Below are positions 8,481 to 14,570 of a DNA stretch of 14,570 nt, piece by piece. Under the pieces are notes generated by a model. The model had not been told where the DNA came from, did no database searches, and saw nothing but the letters and a program-made list of their open reading frames with translations. Position 1 is the first letter of the stretch. Every line of letters begins with the position of its first letter. The translations under genes and the position numbers were made by a program. The DNA is taken from positions 1-14,570 of the forward strand of contig JBCDBY010000094.1 of NCBI GenBank assembly GCA_039182715.1, in the 5' to 3' direction. This DNA comes from JBCDBY01 sp039182715. GTDB lineage: Bacteria > Planctomycetota > PLA2.

Positions 8481-8646
8481 TAGATTGGCCACAGAAGCAC
8501 AGAAACACAGAAGCTTCCGCTCGCACACACAGCAGAACCCGCTACGACCCGCCCGCGCAGAGTGGTCGGATAGGACGAGTTTCGAGCGGAGTCTCATCGC
8601 AGCATCGTTCTGTGTTTCTGTGTTTCTGTGTTTCTGTGGCTATCTA
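8481..8646. repeat. Inverted-repeat element, copy 2 (CACAGAAR arms)
   Basis: The left arm (8481-8513) is TAGATTGGC followed by CACAGAAG, CACAGAAA and CACAGAAG. The right arm (8608-8646), read on the other strand, is GTAGATAGC followed by three CACAGAAA octamers and a fourth ending in C. The arms enclose about 95 bp without a gene. It shares arm units, an inner AGCATCRTTCTGTG block and an AGAGTGG motif with copy 1 (5604-5758) in the same orientation, while the rest of the core has diverged. It fills the convergent gap between the HEAT/TPR gene and the UbiA gene; the right arm runs into the UbiA stop codon (8644-8646). Confidence 0.85.
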
Positions 8647-9504
8647 CGACTCGGCCTGTTTCGGTTTCATCATCCGCATCAGGTAGACGCTTCCCGCCAT
8701 CAGGCCGATGACCAGCAGCGCGGTCAGGAAGTGGCCGCGGGCCAGCAGGAGCGCTCCGTGCAGCACGTAGATGTTGAGGAGCGCGTAGAGCACGAACTGC
8801 TTCGCCGCGACGGGCGTGCCCGCGCGCAGCGCGTGGAGGGTGAGGACGACGACGACCAGGCCGGGCAGGAAAAAGACCGCGCTCGGCTCGACCGACGAGT
8901 AGGCGCCGATGCCGACCAGCATGGGGAGCGCCGCGAGGAAGACGCCCTTGCGCCGGCCCGAGTCCTGCTCGAAGTCTTCCGTGCGACTCGCGCCGGTAAG
9001 GCCACCGATATACGCGCCGTAGCCGAGCAGCAGCGTGATCGCCTCGGTGTTGCCCCAGCCCACGCCGGCCAGCGAGATCCCCATGCCGAAGTTGGCGGCG
9101 CGACAGGCGCCCATCGCCATCGCATCGGCGGGGAAGTGCTTCTTGGCGAAGAGGTCGTAGAAGATCGCCAACGCGGCGACGATCGCCGCCTGCATCGCCA
9201 CGTTGGCCGCGACGCCAAGCAGCAGGCCCGCCATGAACAGCACCAGCACCATGCCCCACGCCTGCGGCGCGAGCCCCGGGTGCTGCACCAGCGGTCGGTG
9301 GGGGTTCAGGTAGGCGTCGCGCTCCCGATCGGCGAGATCGTTGAGCACCATGCCGCCCATGTAGAAGCTGGCGCTCGCGCCGCAGGCGCCCAGCAGCCGC
9401 AGCAGCGGCGCCCCGCCGAAGAAGACGGCGGCCGTCAGCACGTCGGCGACGGCGGTCGGCACCAGCGCGGGCCGCAACAGGGTCAGCAGCGCGCGGAAAT
9501 TCAA
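8644..9504 (-). CDS. UbiA family prenyltransferase, EboC-like
   Basis: A 286-residue polytopic membrane protein of the UbiA superfamily, which transfers prenyl chains to aromatic or polar acceptors using Mg2+-bound prenyl diphosphates. The first Asp-rich motif NDLADRERD (55-63, NDxxDxxxD) is intact. RPALVPTAVAD at the N-terminus and YDLFAKKHFPADAMAMGACRAANFGMG (116-142, split by me as YD...K, then MGACR) resemble EboC-type UbiA proteins more than UbiA, MenA or COX10. About eight membrane helices are visible. The substrate is unknown, and no other ebo genes are in the window. The TTG start at 9504 overlaps the rseP stop (TTGA), so it is the last gene of the dxr operon. The tail sits against the repeat element. 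Confidence 0.85.
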   Translation of the reverse strand: MNFRALLTLLRPALVPTAVADVLTAAVFFGGAPLLRLLGACGASASFYMGGMVLNDLADRERDAYLNPHRPLVQHPGLAPQAWGMVLVLFMAGLLLGVAANVAMQAAIVAALAIFYDLFAKKHFPADAMAMGACRAANFGMGISLAGVGWGNTEAITLLLGYGAYIGGLTGASRTEDFEQDSGRRKGVFLAALPMLVGIGAYSSVEPSAVFFLPGLVVVVLTLHALRAGTPVAAKQFVLYALLNIYVLHGALLLARGHFLTALLVIGLMAGSVYLMRMMKPKQAES

Positions 9505-11324
9505 CGGAAGTTGCGCGTGATGTCGTTCGTCGTGGCCAGCACGATGAGCGACAGGATCAGGACCAGTCCGACCAGCTGCAGGTATCCGACCACGCGGTCG
9601 GGCAGCGGCTTGCCGCGAATCTTCTCGATCGTCAGAAGCACGATCTGTCCGCCGTCCAGGATCGGAATCGGGAGCAGGTTGAGCACCGCGAGGTTCATCG
9701 ACAGCAGCGCAAGCAGCAGCAGGTAGCGCGACCAGCCGAGCGAGAAGACGTTGTAGGTGATCTGCACGATGCCGACCGGGCCGCCGACGTGCTTCGCGGA
9801 CACGCGCGCGGTGAGCAGGTTCCGAAGCGTCAGCACGACCTGGCGGAAGCTGCGCGTCGTGCGCTCCCAGCCGAGTCCCAGCGCGGCGAAGAAGCCGGTC
9901 TCCTGCACCACGTGCATGACCAGCTCGAATTCGTATCCGACCTGCCCGAGCGAAGTGCGTCCGATCGGTTTCACGACGATCGTCTCGACCTCGCCGCCGG
10001 CGCGCTTTACGCGCAGGGCGACCGGGTCGGCGCCCGCATCGCGAATGGCGCTCTGCAGCTCGAGCCAGGTCGAAACCGCCTCGTCGCCCACCTGTTGCAC
10101 GATGTCGCCGGCGCGCACGCCGGCCGACGCGGCGGGCATGCCGGTGCGCGGCGAGATGCGGGCGTCCGTTCCGTCCCAGGCGCCGACCGAGATGCTCTCG
10201 GCCAGGTCGCGATCGGTCATCGGGGTTGCTGGCGCGAGATCGATCTCCTGGCCGTCGCGGCGCACGCGGATCGAGCGAATCGTCCGCTTGCCGCGCGCCT
10301 CGTCGCGGAAGACCTGGAAGTCGAGCAGCGGTTCGCCGTCGATCTGCAGGATCACGTCCTGCGCGCGCAGGAGGCCGGCCGCCTTGCTCTTGCCCTGCAC
10401 GTGGGTCACCTGGCGGCCGTGATAGGGGACGATGCCGACCTGCGGCAGATCCATCGAGATGGGCAGCGTGCAGGCGAGGTCCTCCTGCGTACCATCCTCG
10501 CGCTCGACGCGCAGCGTCACCTCAATCTCCTTCGTGCCCGGCGCGGCCAGCGACGCGCGCCGCGCCACCAGCCGATCGGCATCGGCCAGCTCGGGCGTCG
10601 GCTCCCCGTCGACCGCGACGATGCGATCGCCGACGCGCCCGCCCGCCTTCGCGATCGGCGAACCCTCGGTGACCGCGCCGGCGCGATCGTTGAAGGAGGG
10701 TCGCACGCCGATGGTGGGCAGACCCTGCGCTTCGGAGTACTGGGGCGAGATGAGAGTGGTGCGCGTCTCACCGTCGCGCTCGTAGATGAGTTCGAGCGCC
10801 TCGTCCTCGGCGCTCAGCGCGACCTCCATGCTCAGATCCTCGAAGGACATGATGGAGTGGCCGCCCATCGAGCGGATCGTGTCGCCGCGCTGCAGGCCCG
10901 CCTCCCACGCCGCGCCGCCGTGATCGACGCTGCCGACGATCGGCTGCGGGAACTTCACGCCGAGGCCGAACGCCCAGGCGAAGAGCAGAAACGCGAGCAG
11001 CGCGTTGAAGGCGACGCCCGCCACCATGATGAGCAGTTTTTGCGAGTAGCTCTTCTGCGGGAACTCGTCCGGCGCGCCGGTGCCCGGCTCGTCGGGGTTC
11101 TCGGCCGCCATCTTGACGTAGCCGCCGAGCGGGATGGCGGAGAGCTTGAACTCGGTGCCGCCGCGGCGCCAGCCGAAGATCTTCGGCCCGAAGCCGATGC
11201 TGAAGGCCTCGACGCGCGTGCCGGTGACGCGGCACGCGAGAAAATGGCCCAGCTCGTGAACGAAGATGAGCGCGCCGAGTCCGACGACGGTCATGATGAC
11301 GCCGAAGGCTCCGGCGGCAAGCAT
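9501..11324 (-). CDS. rseP: RseP-type site-2 intramembrane zinc metalloprotease
   Basis: Inner-membrane site-2 protease that cleaves transmembrane anti-sigma factors or remnant signal peptides. The zinc motif HELGH (residues 23-27 of the 607-aa form) and the C-terminal NLLPIPILDGG (549-559) supply the catalytic and metal ligands. Four membrane helices surround a periplasmic region with about four PDZ-like units (roughly 129-196, 209-289, 296-366, 388-453), each with a xxAGLxxGDxIxxxxGE-like core. E. coli RseP is 450 aa with two PDZ domains, so this one is extended. I prefer ATG 11324, which overlaps the dxr stop (TGATG) and puts HELGH at the family position; GTG 11336 would add four residues. 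Adjacency to dxr is a common bacterial arrangement. Confidence 0.95.
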   Translation of the reverse strand: MLAAGAFGVIMTVVGLGALIFVHELGHFLACRVTGTRVEAFSIGFGPKIFGWRRGGTEFKLSAIPLGGYVKMAAENPDEPGTGAPDEFPQKSYSQKLLIMVAGVAFNALLAFLLFAWAFGLGVKFPQPIVGSVDHGGAAWEAGLQRGDTIRSMGGHSIMSFEDLSMEVALSAEDEALELIYERDGETRTTLISPQYSEAQGLPTIGVRPSFNDRAGAVTEGSPIAKAGGRVGDRIVAVDGEPTPELADADRLVARRASLAAPGTKEIEVTLRVEREDGTQEDLACTLPISMDLPQVGIVPYHGRQVTHVQGKSKAAGLLRAQDVILQIDGEPLLDFQVFRDEARGKRTIRSIRVRRDGQEIDLAPATPMTDRDLAESISVGAWDGTDARISPRTGMPAASAGVRAGDIVQQVGDEAVSTWLELQSAIRDAGADPVALRVKRAGGEVETIVVKPIGRTSLGQVGYEFELVMHVVQETGFFAALGLGWERTTRSFRQVVLTLRNLLTARVSAKHVGGPVGIVQITYNVFSLGWSRYLLLLALLSMNLAVLNLLPIPILDGGQIVLLTIEKIRGKPLPDRVVGYLQLVGLVLILSLIVLATTNDITRNFR

Positions 11325-12454
11325 CAGGTGCGACACGTGGTGGCTTCCTCTCTGGCGGCCTGGTCGGCCGCGATGATCCGGGACAGGTCGGAGGCGTCCG
11401 TGACCGGTACGCGCTCCAGGACTTCCCCTACGGTTTCGACGATCGCGGGAAAGGGGATGGCGCCCTCGAGAAATCGCGCGACGGCGACCTCGTTGGCGGC
11501 ATTGAACACGGCGCCGGCCGTGCCGCCGGCCTCCATTACCCGATCAGCCAGATCGAGCGCGCCGAAACGTTCGCGATCGGGCTCCTCGAACGTGAGCGGT
11601 CCGCAGGTGAGCGGGTCAAATCGTTCGAAGGGCGCATCGCGGCGCGCCGGCCAGGTGAGGGCGTACTGGATCGGCACGCGCATGTCGGGCGCGCCCATCT
11701 GTGCCATGACCGACCCGTCCCGGAACTCGACGAAACTGTGCACGATCGACTGCGGGTGGACGACCGCGCCCAGCTGGTCGGCGGGCAGGTCGAACAGCCA
11801 GTGCGCCTCGATGAGTTCGAGCGCCTTGTTCATGAGCGTGGCGGAGTCGATCGAGATCTTCGGGCCCATCGACCAGGTGGGGTGACGCAGCGCCTCCTCC
11901 GGCGTGGCGCGCGCGATGCGCTCCGCGCTCCAGGTCCGGAACGGGCCGCCGCTCGCGGTGAGCAGCACGCGCCGCACTTCGTCGCGCCCGCCCGCGCGCA
12001 GGCACTGCTCGACCGCGCTGTGCTCGGAATCGACCGGCACGATCCGCGCCCCGGTCTCCGCCGCGCGCGCGTTCAGGAGCGCACCGGCGAGCACCATCGA
12101 CTCCTTGTTGGCGAGCGCGAGGATGCGGCCCTGCTCGACGGCGGCCATCGACGCCGCGAGTCCCGCCGCGCCGGTCGCCGCGTTGAGCACGACGTCCACC
12201 TCGGGGGCGGCGATGCACTCGACCAGGAACTCCTCCCCGAAGCCGGTGCGTGCGGCGCCGCAGTCGGGCAGGTCGCCCTCGACCGCGAGGCCCGCGTAGG
12301 CGACGCCGAATTCGCGGGCAACGGCGGCGAGCGCGGTCCCGTTGCGACCCGAAAACGCGCCGACCAGCCGGAGTTCGTCCGACCGGTTGCGCAGTACGTC
12401 CTGCGCCGACCGGCCGATGCTGCCGGTGGCGCCCACCAGGAGAACGCCCCTCAT
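11324..12454 (-). CDS. dxr: 1-deoxy-D-xylulose 5-phosphate reductoisomerase
   Basis: Converts DXP to 2-C-methyl-D-erythritol 4-phosphate with NADPH, the committed step of the MEP isoprenoid pathway, in the cytosol. The 376-residue product has the NADPH motif GATGSIG (8-14), LANKESMV (114-121), and metal/substrate segments VDSEHSA (141-147, Asp142 and Glu144), TASGGPF (166-172) and MGPKISIDSATLMNKALEL (196-214, third metal ligand Glu213). A C-terminal helical domain ends near 360. E. coli Dxr is 398 aa, so it is complete. ATG 12454 starts one base after the stop of the upstream small gene, with no Shine-Dalgarno sequence, implying coupling. Its stop overlaps rseP. The downstream prenyltransferase could use products of this pathway. 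Confidence 0.97.
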   Translation of the reverse strand: MRGVLLVGATGSIGRSAQDVLRNRSDELRLVGAFSGRNGTALAAVAREFGVAYAGLAVEGDLPDCGAARTGFGEEFLVECIAAPEVDVVLNAATGAAGLAASMAAVEQGRILALANKESMVLAGALLNARAAETGARIVPVDSEHSAVEQCLRAGGRDEVRRVLLTASGGPFRTWSAERIARATPEEALRHPTWSMGPKISIDSATLMNKALELIEAHWLFDLPADQLGAVVHPQSIVHSFVEFRDGSVMAQMGAPDMRVPIQYALTWPARRDAPFERFDPLTCGPLTFEEPDRERFGALDLADRVMEAGGTAGAVFNAANEVAVARFLEGAIPFPAIVETVGEVLERVPVTDASDLSRIIAADQAAREEATTCRT

Positions 12455-12455
12455 C

Positions 12456-12872
12456 TCAGCGGTACGACCTCCAGCCGTGGGCCGGATTCCGTTTCGTGCG
12501 CTTGTCCGGGCGCAGGTCGACGAACTCGCGCAGAGAGCGCAACGGGGGGCCTGCCGTGGCCAGCGCCATGGCGGTCGGATCGAACTCGAAAATCTCCTCG
12601 CCGTCGTCGGTGGCGAACCAGCGATTCCCGCTCCGGCCGGGCACTTCCGGGCGAGCTACGAGCAGCGGCGTCTGCCCCTTCTCGAAGTCCCAGCGGAACT
12701 CGTAGCCGGTCGCATGCACCACGTCGGGTGTCGCTCCGGCGGCGGCCCGGGTGCGCAGCAGCACGACCGCTTCCGCCTCGGCCTCCAGCAGCCGCGCGGC
12801 ACGACGCTGGGTCCCGATCTCGAAAGCGGCGAACCCGGCCACGGCCAGCACCAGAACGAGGATGGATCGCAC
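12456..12872 (-). CDS. Small membrane-anchored, pilin-like hypothetical protein
   Basis: A 138-residue protein of no family I can name. Residues 3-16 are hydrophobic, followed by Glu18 and a long amphipathic helix (about 22-44), the outline of a pseudopilin without a prepilin peptidase site. The C-terminal part has GYEFRWDF (57-64) and RPEVPGRSGNRWFATDDGEEI (74-94; key residues G79, G82, R84, F86, D89-G91). That pattern resembles the conserved end of small pseudopilin-like proteins in Planctomycetes and Acidobacteria. The GTG start at 12872 has a TAAAGT hexamer (complement of 12879-12884) 6 nt upstream and no ribosome binding site. It heads the dxr-rseP-UbiA operon and is divergent from the DUF58 gene across a 99-bp gap. 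Confidence 0.7.
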   Translation of the reverse strand: MRSILVLVLAVAGFAAFEIGTQRRAARLLEAEAEAVVLLRTRAAAGATPDVVHATGYEFRWDFEKGQTPLLVARPEVPGRSGNRWFATDDGEEIFEFDPTAMALATAGPPLRSLREFVDLRPDKRTKRNPAHGWRSYR

Positions 12873-12878
12873 GCGCGT

Positions 12879-12884
12879 ACTTTA
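12879..12884 (-). promoter_or_regulatory. -10-like hexamer before the dxr operon
   Basis: Read on the minus strand this is TAAAGT (4/6 to TATAAT), ending 6 nt before the GTG at 12872. It would give a leaderless transcript for the operon's first gene. No convincing -35 is seen upstream. Confidence 0.3.
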
Positions 12885-12959
12885 CCCGCCGGGTGCCGTT
12901 GCCCCGACATTCGCGGCCCGGCAGGCCAGTTTTCCCGGGTTCACGGCGCCTCCTCCCCG

Positions 12960-12965
12960 TATTGT
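12960..12965 (+). promoter_or_regulatory. -10-like hexamer before the DUF58 gene
   Basis: TATTGT (4/6 to TATAAT) ends 6 nt before the ATG at 12972. GTTCAC (12939-12944), 15 bp upstream, is a weak -35 candidate. With the element at 12879-12884 it would make the 99-bp gap a divergent promoter. Confidence 0.3.
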
Positions 12966-12971
12966 GTGGGG

Positions 12972-14108
12972 ATGCAGGCGCGGCGTGGAGCGAAGCGGGC
13001 GAACCGGAAGCACCGGCGCCTGCCCGAGCCCACCCTGGCGGGACACGTCTCGCTGACCTTTCTGGTCATCGGCCTGCCCTTCGCGGTCTCGCTGCGCAAC
13101 AACCCCTTACTGCTCTCGGTCTGCGCGCTGATCGCCACTCTTTTCGCGAGTTACATGCTCACCTGGATCGCCGCGGGACGCCTGCGCATCGAGCGGCGCG
13201 TGCCGGCGCGCGTCCAGTCGGGCGAGCAGTTCGAGGTGCGGCTGCGGGTGACCAACGAGTCGCGCTGGCGGCCCGCCTTCGGGATCGGTTTTCGCGACGC
13301 GCTCCAGATCGACGAGCCCGGCGAGGTGACCTGCGGCCCGACGCTTCCCATGCTGCCGCCCGGTGGGGTCGCCGAGGTGCGCTACGAGAAGCGCATCCAT
13401 CGGCGCGGGGTCTACAGCGTGGCGCATGCTCTCGCCGCGACGCGCTTTCCGCTCGGCGTCTTCGAGCAACGCACGCTGCTCTCCGACCCGACGCGCATCG
13501 TCGTGCTTCCGCCCATCGGCCGACTGCGGCGCGATGCGCGGCGGCAGCTATCCAGTGCGCCCGAGCGAAGTCCCGCGCGCAGCACCGTGCAGCACGGTCA
13601 GGACGAGTTCCAGACGCTGCGCGAGTACCGCGCCGGCGATAACCCCAAGCACATCCACTGGAAAACCTCCGCCCGCGCCGGCAAGCTCATGCATCGCGTC
13701 ATGCGCGATGATCCCGGCGAGGACGTCGTCGTGCTGCTCGACCCGCGCCTCGCCTCGCATGCCGAGCCGCGCCATCTCGAGGCGGCGGTCTCGTGCGTCG
13801 CCACCCTTCTGGTCTACGCGCAGCGCGAGGGACGCCGTGCGGTCGCATTTTTCCCCGGCGGCCGCGCCGCGCATCGGGCGACGCGCGGCGGGCTGCTGCG
13901 CGCGCTCGAGCAGTTGGCGGGCGTCGGCGAAGTCCGCACCGATCCGTCCGAGCAGGTGCGCGCGGCGCGCGAGGAGGGCGCCCGTCAGGCGGTCCTGATC
14001 AAGGCGGGCTGCGGCATCCGCGACGCGCAGCGGGCGGCGGGTCCGATGCAGCTGCGCGTTTGGGATGTGACCAAGCCGGAGTTCGAGGGGCTCTTCCAGC
14101 GGCGATGA
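12972..14108 (+). CDS. DUF58 domain membrane protein
   Basis: A 378-residue protein. A basic cytoplasmic N-terminus (RRGAKRANRKHRR) is followed by two membrane helices (about 27-41 and 45-66), a beta-rich domain (about 70-185) and a DUF58 core. The DUF58 signature is LREYRAGDNPKHIHWKTSAR (217-236), then GKLM and a beta strand VVVLLD (252-257) that begins a von Willebrand A-like fold. DUF58 proteins usually sit beside a MoxR-type ATPase and a transglutaminase-like membrane protein and are thought to act in envelope protein assembly; the biochemical role is unknown. No MoxR gene lies upstream here. ATG 12972 was chosen because the upstream frame has no signature. The stop overlaps the next start (ATGA). 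Confidence 0.9.
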   Translation: MQARRGAKRANRKHRRLPEPTLAGHVSLTFLVIGLPFAVSLRNNPLLLSVCALIATLFASYMLTWIAAGRLRIERRVPARVQSGEQFEVRLRVTNESRWRPAFGIGFRDALQIDEPGEVTCGPTLPMLPPGGVAEVRYEKRIHRRGVYSVAHALAATRFPLGVFEQRTLLSDPTRIVVLPPIGRLRRDARRQLSSAPERSPARSTVQHGQDEFQTLREYRAGDNPKHIHWKTSARAGKLMHRVMRDDPGEDVVVLLDPRLASHAEPRHLEAAVSCVATLLVYAQREGRRAVAFFPGGRAAHRATRGGLLRALEQLAGVGEVRTDPSEQVRAAREEGARQAVLIKAGCGIRDAQRAAGPMQLRVWDVTKPEFEGLFQRR

Positions 14109-14194
14109 AATCACGCGACGCCGGCTACTTCCTCGCGATCGTCGGGCTGGTCTGCCTGATGCTCAGTCAGGCGGTGCACCCCGCCATCGCGCCG
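14105..14194 (+). CDS. N-terminal fragment of a membrane protein, cut at the junction
   Basis: The ATG at 14105 overlaps the DUF58 stop (ATGA), a typical coupled start. Thirty GC-rich codons follow: a short basic N-terminus and a hydrophobic helix (FLAIVGLVCLMLSQA). Then the composition changes abruptly near 14195 and the frame closes at a TGA at 14243-14245 within AT-rich sequence. In related clusters the gene after DUF58 is often a transglutaminase-domain membrane protein, but 30 residues do not allow a family call. The rest of the gene is missing from this sequence. Confidence 0.6.
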
Positions 14195-14195
14195 C

Positions 14196-14570
14196 AAGGA
14201 TTATGCCTATGGGAAAGACGGAACTTTCAAAAGCCTGACCATTGATGAACATGATAAAGACCCGGAACAGCCGAAAATTGACAAAGAAATTACGAATGGA
14301 ACAACAGATGCTCTAACCGCAACGCTGATCATTCTTCAAAATTTCAACAAAACAGGAAAATGTGAAGGTTCATCGCTTGTTTTCGATGGAAAACGCAGCT
14401 TCGAACAAAAATTCACCCATGAAGAAGATGTTATGCTGGAAGCCTCCAAATATAACATTTACGAAGGGCCTGCTGCCAAATGCACGGTAGAAGTCATCCC
14501 CAAAGAGGGAAAATGGTATGAAAAACCACGCGGTTGGATGTCTATTCAAGAACAAGGGCGTGAAAAAGGC
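14196..14570 (+). CDS. Internal fragment of a DUF3108-like protein (AT-rich, foreign)
   Basis: One frame is open for all 125 codons from 14196 to the window end, with neither start nor stop. The product includes DYAYGKDGTFKSL, GTTDALTATLIILQNF, CEGSSLVFDGKRSFE (about residues 63-77) and YNIYEGPAAKC (about 89-99). This matches the DUF3108 layout (a GxxDxLxA helix, then xxVFDGKR, then YxGxAxxC), a periplasmic family frequent in Alphaproteobacteria. GC is much lower than elsewhere in the window and codons are A/T-ending, so it appears to come from a different genome. There is no start codon near the junction, so the 5' end is lost. The family call is from motif memory only. Confidence 0.6.

Noticed and set aside
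9789..11885. Long plus-strand open frame (698 codons) opposite rseP and dxr
   Set aside because: The opposite strand encodes complete RseP and Dxr with all active-site motifs; this frame is a high-GC shadow rich in Ala, Arg and Asp.
12342..12971. In-frame 210-codon N-terminal extension of the DUF58 gene
   Set aside because: It overlaps dxr and the pilin-like gene on the other strand and shows no homology; the membrane helices and basic N-terminus start at ATG 12972.
14370..14555. Minus-strand 61-codon open frame in the AT-rich tail
   Set aside because: It is antisense to a plus-strand frame open over the whole tail with DUF3108-like motifs; the Phe-rich product is a shadow.

Overview
The window is about 14.2 kb of very GC-rich, gene-dense bacterial chromosome, followed by roughly 375 bp of unrelated AT-rich sequence. 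The GC-rich part carries mostly housekeeping genes: cytidylate kinase, ribosomal protein S1, tyrosyl-tRNA synthetase, DXP reductoisomerase and a site-2 protease. It also holds several envelope or secreted proteins of unknown function. An outer-membrane-type lipoprotein, an RseP-type protease, long secreted HEAT/TPR-like proteins and an S1 protein with an acidic Ala/Glu/Pro tail suggest a diderm from a high-GC, poorly cultured phylum. A planctomycete-like or acidobacterium-like lineage fits best, but the sequence alone does not settle the phylum.

Layout: (1) 1-2627 (+): cmk and rpsA, ending in a perfect palindromic terminator. (2) 2632-5552 (+): lipoprotein, tyrS, a small cupin protein and a small membrane protein, tightly packed or overlapping. 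(3) 5553-5763: convergent gap holding an inverted-repeat element built of CACAGAAR octamers. (4) 7085-5764 (-): PadR repressor translationally coupled to a six-helix membrane protein with a cytoplasmic HAAS/permease-prefix domain. (5) 7169-8467 (+): secreted HEAT/TPR-like protein. (6) 8468-8643: second convergent gap with a second copy of the same element. (7) 12872-8644 (-): pilin-like hypothetical, dxr, rseP and an EboC-like UbiA prenyltransferase, each start overlapping or touching the previous stop. (8) 12972-14108 (+): DUF58 protein, overlapping (ATGA) the first codons of a further membrane protein. (9) About 14195-14570: AT-rich fragment coding for an internal piece of a DUF3108-like protein. 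This junction looks like an assembly chimera.

Functionally, cmk and rpsA form a classic nucleotide/translation pair. The dxr-rseP-UbiA operon joins isoprenoid precursor synthesis (MEP pathway), regulated membrane proteolysis and an integral-membrane prenyltransferase. PadR plus the HAAS membrane protein is a known type of regulatory pair.

I see no phage, CRISPR, toxin-antitoxin or biosynthetic cluster, and no clearly new multi-gene system. The items most worth a second look are the TrpRS-like TIGN signature in TyrRS, the CACAGAAR elements occupying both convergent gaps, the recurring -10-like hexamers 6-8 nt before start codons (possible leaderless transcripts), the terminator sitting on the lipoprotein start, and the composition break near 14195.
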